Source of the DNA: Mycobacterium decipiens
Lineage (GTDB): Bacteria; Actinomycetota; Actinomycetes; Mycobacteriales; Mycobacteriaceae
Direction: 5' to 3'
Length of the DNA stretch: 64,000 nt
Assembly (NCBI RefSeq): GCF_963853665.1
Contig: NZ_OY970459.1
Span: 4,712,001 to 4,776,000, forward strand
Positions 1 through 5,956 of the stretch are shown here, in pieces. Each line of letters begins with the position of its first letter. The stretch's first letter is position 1. The notes beneath the pieces are model-generated. The model had not been told where the DNA came from, did no database searches, and worked only from the letters and a program-made list of their open reading frames with translations. The translations under genes were made by a program, and so were the position numbers.

Positions 1-1174
1 AGAGCAGGCCCGCCGGGCTGATCTGCGGTAGATCCTCGAAAATGCCGGCATTGATCTCGTTGAGCCCCGGCAGTACCTGCGCGGTCAGCCCCGTCAGGGC
101 TTCCAAATGCGCGGCGGTCTGCTGCGTCCTGATCAACTGCGATTCGAAGATCCCGGCGAAGGGGCCCTGCGGCGCGAGCGCGTTGGCGATGGCCTGCGCC
201 TGTTGCTGGCCCAGCGCGGTGAGTCCAGGGCCGGGCACCGCCGTGTCGATCAAGCCTGCAACGTTGCCCGGCGTCTGCCCGTGTCGCACGAAGTCGATGA
301 CGATCGACTGCCCATTGCCGCCGGTACCGATCGAGGCCGTGGCGCCGGTACCAATGAACCATCCGCCACGACCGACGGCCCCATCGACCCCGCCAATGCC
401 GCCGGGCCCACCCAGGCCGCCGTTGCCGAACAACAACGCCTGGCCGCCGGTGCCGCCGTTACCGCCGACATCGCCCGCGCCGCCCATCCCGCCGTTGCCC
501 ATCAACCAGCCGCCGGTGCCACCCATGCCGCCCGCCCCGCCGGCAAAACCAGCGCCACCGATGCCACCATTGCCGATCAACCCGGCACTCCCGCCGGTGC
601 CGCCCACCGCTGAGGAACCGCCGGTTGGCGTATAGCCGGCGCCGCCGTCACCGAGCAGGAATCCGCCGGCGCCGCCGGTGGGGGCGACGGCCGTTCCGGT
701 GACACCGTTGCCGATCAGATCGCGCCCGAACAGCACGTTTGTCGGCGCATTGATAATCGGGTTGAGCACCTCGCCGAACGGGCTCTCAAGCCATGCCTGA
801 CCGGCCGTGTGTATCGGGCCATAAACCGACGTTTGGAACCCGTGGGCAACCGACGCATTCACCGCGCCCAGCGACCCCTGTAGGGATGTGACGAAGGTCG
901 CCTCGGTACCCGCATACGATGCCGCCGCCGAGCTCAATCCGCGCACAAACTGCTCGTGATAGGTCGTCACCTGCGCCGCCGCCGCCTGATACTGCTGGGC
1001 ATGGGCGCCGAACAGCGCCGCAACGGCCCCCGACACCTCATCGGCGGCCGCCGCTGCCACCTCGGTCGTCGGAATGGCTGCGGCCACGTTGCTGGCATGC
1101 ACTGCCGAACCGATCCGCGCTACATCCGCCGCGGCCGCCTCCAACATGTCGCGCGCCACGAGCACAAATGACAT
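1..1174 (-). CDS. PE_PGRS protein with C-terminal histidine-phosphatase domain (partial)
   Basis: The gene starts at the ATG at 1174-1172 and runs off the left edge, so its C-terminus is missing. Residues 1 to about 95 form a PE domain (begins [15 protein letters not shown]). A linker to about residue 165 follows, then a short PGRS tract of GGxGG repeats to about 285. After this, [13 protein letters not shown] (about residue 290) is the RHG signature of the histidine phosphatase / phosphoglycerate mutase superfamily, and [11 protein letters not shown] is the usual second conserved block. PE proteins are exported by type VII secretion, so the phosphatase is probably surface-exposed or secreted. 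H37Rv PE_PGRS11 (Rv0754) has this architecture; I cannot say whether this is its ortholog because the neighbours differ. Confidence 0.85.
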   Translation of the reverse strand, partial: MSFVLVARDMLEAAAADVARIGSAVHASNVAAAIPTTEVAAAAADEVSGAVAALFGAHAQQYQAAAAQVTTYHEQFVRGLSSAAASYAGTEATFVTSLQGSLGAVNASVAHGFQTSVYGPIHTAGQAWLESPFGEVLNPIINAPTNVLFGRDLIGNGVTGTAVAPTGGAGGFLLGDGGAGYTPTGGSSAVGGTGGSAGLIGNGGIGGAGFAGGAGGMGGTGGWLMGNGGMGGAGDVGGNGGTGGQALLFGNGGLGGPGGIGGVDGAVGRGGWFIGTGATASIGTGGNGQSIVIDFVRHGQTPGNVAGLIDTAVPGPGLTALGQQQAQAIANALAPQGPFAGIFESQLIRTQQTAAHLEALTGLTAQVLPGLNEINAGIFEDLPQISPAGLL

Positions 1175-1413
1175 CGCCTACCCCCCGGGTGTTGTCGCGT
1201 ACTAGCCATGATGGAACGCACCGCCAGAAACCGATGCCGGTATCGACAAATCCGCCCCAGAAAGGCATTGTGCGCCAACCGCGTCCACCGCAGCCTCTAT
1301 GCAGCACACCATCACACCCGGCACAATTTTGGGATCGGTAGCTACCCCCGCGGTCAGTACTGGATTGCATGGGCTACGCCAACGGGGCGGCACCTGGTGG
1401 AAGGGAAGCAACC

Positions 1414-1722
1414 ATGAACCGCGTTTCACGGTTCGCAACGACTGTGGTGGCTTCGGCCGGTTTGGGTCTAGCCGCTTTGGGGCTGGGCTCGGGTATCGCC
1501 CACGCCGACGATCCCCGGCACTGGTGCCCAGGGGACGACCCGCGCGGTGAACCCGGCGGCGCCTTTGTCACCAGTCCGCCAAATTGGGACTGGCATGTCT
1601 GCCACACCTACTACATCGTCCCGGCCGGGCAGGGCAACGTTTCTGCGGGCATCTGGGCGGATGCTCCGCCGCCGCCTCCGCCGGTGGTGTGCTGGTCCCT
1701 GTTTATCCCGAGGCCGTGTTGA
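1414..1722 (+). CDS. small secreted protein, Cys/Pro-containing
   Basis: A 102-residue protein. The ATG at 1414 is preceded by the purine-rich site aagggaag at a good spacing; upstream in-frame starts lack this. Residues 1-32 are a clear Sec signal peptide (basic start, Ala/Leu/Gly-rich core, cleavage near AHA-DD). The mature part of about 70 residues has four cysteines, suggesting two disulfides, and a proline run (PPPPPP) before the C-terminus. It resembles the many small exported mycobacterial proteins of unknown role. It lies 40 bp ahead of the hydrolase gene and may be co-transcribed. Function unknown. Confidence 0.75.
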   Translation: MNRVSRFATTVVASAGLGLAALGLGSGIAHADDPRHWCPGDDPRGEPGGAFVTSPPNWDWHVCHTYYIVPAGQGNVSAGIWADAPPPPPPVVCWSLFIPRPC

Positions 1723-1762
1723 CCGGTGGCGGCCGCGGGGCGGCCAGCCTCCATAGCGCAGG

Positions 1763-2524
1763 ATGAGCATGCGATCGGGGCTCCAGCTGCTGCCGGTGAC
1801 CGACCGCGTCTGGTGTTTCCGGCAGCGCAGCTACGTCTGCTGTTCGTATGCGGTCCTGGACGCCGCCGGCGTCGTGCTGGTCGATGCCGGCATGACGTCG
1901 GACGCGGCACCGGTGCTCAACGGGCTCGCGCTGCTGGATCGCGCGCCGGCGGACGTGCACACCATCCTGCTGACGCACTGGCACAACGACCATGCCGCGG
2001 GAGCGGCGCGGCTGAAGACGCTCTCGGGCGCATCGGTGCACTACCACGAACGCGAACGGCCCTACTTTACGAGACGGACCGCGCGCGGCGGCTTGCTCGG
2101 CTGGCTGTCCGGCCAAGTGCCAGAGCGCGGCCCGCTGGTGCTGTTCCGCGGGCTGCTGAGCGCCGCCACGTCGACGGCCATAGCGGCGGACGTGCTGGTG
2201 CGCGACGGCGACCTAGTGCTGGGGCAATTCCGGGTCGTGGCGACGCCGGGGCACACGCCGGGCCATGTGGCCTATTTCCACGAGCCCACTGGCGTGCTGT
2301 TCGCCGGGGACGCCCTCGCGGTCGTCGGCGGCAAGCTGCGCTTCATGGCGCGACCCGTCACCCTCGATCTCGAAACAGCGCGCGCTTCCATGGCCGCTCT
2401 CGTTGAGCTCCCCGTCCGGTATGTCTGCCCCGGCCACCGCAGGCCACTCACCGAGGGCGTCGACGAGCAGCTGCGGTCGCTTGAGAAGCGCATGCTCAAG
2501 ACGGCGTGGCCGCTGCTGGGTTAG
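1763..2524 (+). CDS. metallo-beta-lactamase-fold hydrolase
   Basis: A 253-residue protein of the glyoxalase II / metallo-beta-lactamase superfamily. THWHNDHAAG near residue 72 is the HxHxDH zinc motif, ATPGHTPGHV near residue 158 supplies another metal histidine, LFAGDAL near residue 178 the bridging aspartate, and CPGHRRP near residue 218 the last histidine. All metal ligands are therefore visible and the enzyme should be active. There is no signal peptide, so it is probably cytosolic; the substrate cannot be read from the sequence. Its stop overlaps the stop of the convergent HTH gene by 4 bp (ttag). Confidence 0.88.
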   Translation: MSMRSGLQLLPVTDRVWCFRQRSYVCCSYAVLDAAGVVLVDAGMTSDAAPVLNGLALLDRAPADVHTILLTHWHNDHAAGAARLKTLSGASVHYHERERPYFTRRTARGGLLGWLSGQVPERGPLVLFRGLLSAATSTAIAADVLVRDGDLVLGQFRVVATPGHTPGHVAYFHEPTGVLFAGDALAVVGGKLRFMARPVTLDLETARASMAALVELPVRYVCPGHRRPLTEGVDEQLRSLEKRMLKTAWPLLG

Positions 2525-2967
2525 CTCGACCCGCGCACCGTTTCCGCGGGCGAAGTGTCGTCGGACCTAAAACGTGGGTCCACCGCCGCCATCCTCAGAA
2601 CCGCCTTGGCCAAGGGGTAGTCGCCATCCGTGCGTTCTTCGATATACCGCCGGATCCGTTCGTTGGCGAACAACGCGACCCCAGCCTGCTCCATGTACTG
2701 GCGCATCTCCTCCACGTCGAGCAGGATCAGCTCGTCCTCTCCGCGCCAGCCGAACGCGATCTGCAACACCCGGGCGGAGAGACCAAAGTGCTCTCCGAGC
2801 GCGATCAGCTCGGCATAGTTGGGGAAGTCGTCAGCTTCCTTGCGCCGTGAGTACGTCGCCTTCGCCAGCCCGAGCGCAGCCGCGATTTCCCCGTCTGGAA
2901 CATCCCGGTTCAGCAGCCACTCAACCACGCGACCAAGATCCTTACCGGCCCGAGTTAGTCTCGGCAT
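2521..2967 (-). CDS. helix-turn-helix transcriptional regulator
   Basis: A 148-residue protein starting at ATG 2967. Residues 25-60 (VPDGEIAAALGLAKATYSRRK) read as a helix-turn-helix of Cro/C1 type. The C-terminal half is rich in charged helices, with EEMRQYMEQAGVALFANERIRRYIEE as a probable dimerisation or coiled segment. Similar small repressors occur in mycobacterial genomes and mycobacteriophages. It converges on the metallo-hydrolase gene, sharing 4 bp, and has about 190 bp of open promoter region upstream, shared with the divergent secreted-protein gene. Those two genes are the simplest candidate targets; this is inference. Confidence 0.75.
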   Translation of the reverse strand: MPRLTRAGKDLGRVVEWLLNRDVPDGEIAAALGLAKATYSRRKEADDFPNYAELIALGEHFGLSARVLQIAFGWRGEDELILLDVEEMRQYMEQAGVALFANERIRRYIEERTDGDYPLAKAVLRMAAVDPRFRSDDTSPAETVRGSS

Positions 2968-3161
2968 TCCGCAAATTTAGTCGTTGGCCCAGAAGCAGTC
3001 AAACAAGACTCACTGTTAGATCTACAGCCACCATTCCGCAACTGGTGATCCTACTTAGGATACAGATTTCATTTTTGGAACCGATGCGTTAGAGTACGTC
3101 CCACTGCCCCCGAATCGGCACGCAAGACCGCCAACGAACCCTCGGCTAACTCGGAGACGCC

Positions 3162-3545
3162 ATGACGCACCACCTGCCGACCGACAACCACCCGCAGCCG
3201 TCGCGACGGCGCGCCACCCCCGGGCTGCGGATTGCCGTCGCGATCGGCACCGCGATGGGAGCCACCGTTTTTGCAGCCGGAACCGCCCAGGCCGACCCCA
3301 CCGAGACCAGCGCGTCCTACCAGCTCGGCTACACCAGGGCCGTCAAGGACGGCCAGCTCACGGCCAGCCGAGCGCGCGCGGAGGGGCTTTCGCCGGAATT
3401 CATCGTCGTCTCCACCCGGATCCCCGCGCTGTGCGCCAAGGAGTCGGCATCCGTGCAGTCGTTTCCGGGCTTCAACGGCCCCGACTTCATGCGGGGCTGC
3501 GCCGACGGCATGAAAACCCTGGTGGAGTCCGGCGTCGTGCGCTGA
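3162..3545 (+). CDS. small exported protein
   Basis: A 127-residue protein starting at ATG 3162. It has a basic N-terminus with RRR near residue 15, then a hydrophobic segment (about residues 22-44) ending in AQADP, typical of a mycobacterial Sec signal peptide with cleavage after AQA. The mature domain of about 83 residues has two cysteines (CAKES and RGCADG), likely a single disulfide. Its size and overall plan recall the DUF732-like exported proteins, but I do not see enough signature residues to assign the family. Function unknown. Confidence 0.7.
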   Translation: MTHHLPTDNHPQPSRRRATPGLRIAVAIGTAMGATVFAAGTAQADPTETSASYQLGYTRAVKDGQLTASRARAEGLSPEFIVVSTRIPALCAKESASVQSFPGFNGPDFMRGCADGMKTLVESGVVR

Positions 3546-3643
3546 CACGCCGACCCTTTCGGGCACGGCGCGGAAACTACTCTGCCGCTAGCTGGGCCGA
3601 TGGGCATGCCGGCCTGAACTCGGCCGCAATCCCCGAGGCGATT

Positions 3644-3946
3644 GTGCCGCCCAACCGTCAAAAGAGCGCCTACGATGCCGAGGTGGCCACCCAAGAAGAT
3701 CTCGACGACGCTCTACAAAGTCTCAGCACCCGCATCGCGGCCCTAGAGTCATCACAGGGTGAGTTGAGCACGATGGCCGAGGCGATAAGGGCCTTCGGCG
3801 ACACCCAACGCATGCTTGCCGACGTGCTGCGGCACTACGGCACCGCAATGAGAGACACGGCCGAGGACACCAACCAACGCATCCGCGCACTCGAAGCATC
3901 CACCGCCGAGCTCAAGACGCTTCTTGCGCAGAAGCTCGGTAGCTGA
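3644..3946 (+). CDS. small coiled-coil protein
   Basis: I place the start at GTG 3644, which has a gagg site 5 bases upstream; GTG 3683 is an alternative giving 87 residues. The product (about 100 residues) is largely helical and charged. It shows heptad-like spacing in two stretches, LQSLSTRIAALESSQGEL and NQRIRALEASTAELKTLL, the pattern of a coiled coil. No signal peptide, membrane segment or enzyme motif is visible. It ends 5 bp before the stop of the convergent BpoA-like gene. Function unknown; the coding call rests on codon bias and the coiled-coil pattern. Confidence 0.6.
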   Translation: MPPNRQKSAYDAEVATQEDLDDALQSLSTRIAALESSQGELSTMAEAIRAFGDTQRMLADVLRHYGTAMRDTAEDTNQRIRALEASTAELKTLLAQKLGS

Positions 3947-3951
3947 CCCCG

Positions 3952-4821
3952 TCATCCGGCATCGACATGCCGCGCTAGAAAATCCAGCACAGCCGCGGCA
4001 AAAATGTCGTTGCGATCGCCGGCGACCATATGGCCGGCGCCGCCTACGTCGGTGAACTCAACCTGCGGAAACCGCAACAGAAACTGATCCGCGCTCTCCT
4101 GGCGGACCAGATCACTCATGCGCCCGCGAACGAGAAGCATCGGCACGCCGTCACGCAGGATCGCCGCGACGGCCGCGTGCATCCGGTCGGCATCGGTGAC
4201 CTCGATGGGGGGAAACGCCGCGGTACCACTGATGAACTGCGGATCCCAGTGCCAATACCAGCGATCACCGCGGCGGCGCAGGTTGGTGACCAAGCCATCC
4301 AGATCAGCGGGCCGGGGCCGATGCGGGTTGTACTCGGCGATCATGTCAGCGACCTCGTCCAGCGAGCCGAACCCCGATTCCACCCGTTCGGCCATGAACG
4401 CGTGGATCCTGGTCGCCCCGGATGGGTCCATGTTCGGCACGATGTCCACCAGAACCACCGCGCTGGCAACGCCCGGCGCCAGCTCCCCCGCCAGAAGCAT
4501 CGTGGTGAACCCACCCAGGGAGGCGCCCACCAACGCCGGCCGCGCAGGCAGGTTGCCCAGCACTTCTAGGACATCGCCGGCGAAGCTGGCCACCCGATAG
4601 TCGCCATCGCTCGACCAGTCGGATTCGCCATGACCGCGCAAGTCGATCGTGACCGCTTGCCAGCCACGCTCAGCGACGGCGGCAGCGGCCCGGCCCCATG
4701 AGCGTCGGGTCTGCCCACCGCCGTGCAAGAACACCACGGCGCGCGCTCGAGGATCTCCCAACCGGTCCGCGACGATACGGACGCCGCCCGGCCCGTGGAC
4801 CGAGAAGGATTCAGGTGCCAT
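3952..4821 (-). CDS. bpoA: alpha/beta hydrolase, BpoA-like (non-haem peroxidase family)
   Basis: An alpha/beta-hydrolase-fold protein of 289 residues from the ATG at 4821 (MAPESFSVHG); a TTG start at 4866 would add 15 residues. Visible elements: oxyanion-hole strand VVFLHGGGQTRRSW, nucleophile elbow GASLGG, and a late GGAGHMVAGD supplying the catalytic histidine. The set fits non-haem haloperoxidases and related esterases. In H37Rv the counterpart bpoA (Rv3473c) lies just left of kgtP (Rv3476c), separated by an IS6110 copy. Here no IS is present, and a regulator/transporter cluster occupies the interval. The natural substrate is unknown. Confidence 0.8.
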   Translation of the reverse strand: MAPESFSVHGPGGVRIVADRLGDPRARAVVFLHGGGQTRRSWGRAAAAVAERGWQAVTIDLRGHGESDWSSDGDYRVASFAGDVLEVLGNLPARPALVGASLGGFTTMLLAGELAPGVASAVVLVDIVPNMDPSGATRIHAFMAERVESGFGSLDEVADMIAEYNPHRPRPADLDGLVTNLRRRGDRWYWHWDPQFISGTAAFPPIEVTDADRMHAAVAAILRDGVPMLLVRGRMSDLVRQESADQFLLRFPQVEFTDVGGAGHMVAGDRNDIFAAAVLDFLARHVDAG

Positions 4822-4972
4822 GGATATCAGGCGCCATCGAGGTCCATCAGGAAATCCTAAAACCAACTGACGGCGGACCGGCGCCAGCTCGGGGGTGGCC
4901 GCCGCGATAGCCGCGCACTCCGAGTCGAACGTGGGCCGGTCGACGCTCGTCCAAACGCATGCAGAAGCTAGC

Positions 4973-5003
4973 GTTGCATCGCGACAGATATCGATATATC
5001 GTT
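4973..5003. promoter_or_regulatory. candidate PadR operator upstream of the 5139 gene
   Basis: A 31-bp stretch beginning gttgcatcgcga and ending cgatatatcgtt. It matches the stretch at 7498-7528, before the padR start, at 27 of 31 positions. The right part contains overlapping AT-rich dyads (atatcgatat; cgatatatcg), which is unusual in this GC-rich DNA. It lies about 135 bp before ATG 5139. Assignment to PadR is inference. Confidence 0.5.
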
Positions 5004-5138
5004 TTGCATCGCCGAGCTGTTCACCCGCGCTCCGCGGTCAAGACGAGAGGTGCAATCAAAATGGATCTCGACCGGATCCCCCATCCGCTGAGGTTGGCCA
5101 GAGGCTCCCATCAGCCAGGATCAGGCAAGGGGTGTGCA

Positions 5139-5807
5139 ATGAACGCCATCTCCTACATCAACGGCGACGCGCAGATCACCGACTTCCCCCGGTGCTCCGC
5201 CCGCCCGCTGGCCGCGTTGGTCCAATCGTGCAACGACCTGCTGGCCGGCCCCAGTGGGTACCTCTCGCCCGAGGACAGCGTGCTCGTCCTCGAACTCGGC
5301 TGGCAGACCGTGGGAACTGCAGACGTTTCGAACGCCGTGATCCACGCCTGGGTGGGCGAGTTGCTGACCAGCCCGACTTGGGGGCTTGTTCGATTCGCCA
5401 CACTCACGACGATCAAAGCGATCCTCGACATCGCCGAGTTGCACCGCAACGCCGCATCGAGCGACATGGCGCCCTGGGCGGCTTGGGGTGCCGCTGGCCA
5501 GGCCGCACACGCCGCCGCACGCACAATCAACCCGGCTTTGAACCCCTCCGGACTGCATGCCATCCAAACCGCATACCAGTCAACCGCCCTCGCGGATACC
5601 CATTACCGGGCAGCGCTTGACGCCGTGACCGCTAGCGCCCTGCGCGCCTACGCAATGGCAGCCAACGGTACCGCGGCCACTCGCGTCGTGGAACTGAGCC
5701 GCCACGCGATCCACTCATGGCGTCGCCTGGCCGGAGCTGACCGATCCAGCGACATCGGCCCGGCACTGGTCGACGACGGCCCACAACGCATACCCGTGCC
5801 GGCGTGA
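5139..5807 (+). CDS. hypothetical helical protein
   Basis: A 222-residue protein. ATG 5139 is chosen because aagggg lies about 8 bases upstream and the preceding in-frame stretch covers the putative operator at 4973-5003. The sequence is rich in Ala, Leu and His, with many predicted helices and conserved-looking Trp residues (GWQTVG, HAWVGELL, APWAAWGA). I see no signal peptide, catalytic motif or family I recognise. The operator-like element it shares with the downstream padR suggests it belongs to the same regulatory circuit, perhaps with the MFS gene that starts 150 bp downstream. Confidence 0.65.
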   Translation: MNAISYINGDAQITDFPRCSARPLAALVQSCNDLLAGPSGYLSPEDSVLVLELGWQTVGTADVSNAVIHAWVGELLTSPTWGLVRFATLTTIKAILDIAELHRNAASSDMAPWAAWGAAGQAAHAAARTINPALNPSGLHAIQTAYQSTALADTHYRAALDAVTASALRAYAMAANGTAATRVVELSRHAIHSWRRLAGADRSSDIGPALVDDGPQRIPVPA

Positions 5808-5956
5808 GGCGCACCCGTAAGCGCGACGCACTCGCAGCCACCGGCTGGCGCCGGGTTCTTCAGGTTCACTTCAACTTCGCTGGTTAGCGTCTCAACGTGC
5901 GCGGATGGATTGCAGACAGCGAATGAGCGACCCAACGTCCGTTGCGTTCTTTACGC

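Noticed and set aside
919..1370. Overlapping frames on both strands opposite the PE_PGRS gene
   Set aside because: They are shadows of the GC-rich PE domain; only the minus frame from 1174 shows PE residues and codon bias.
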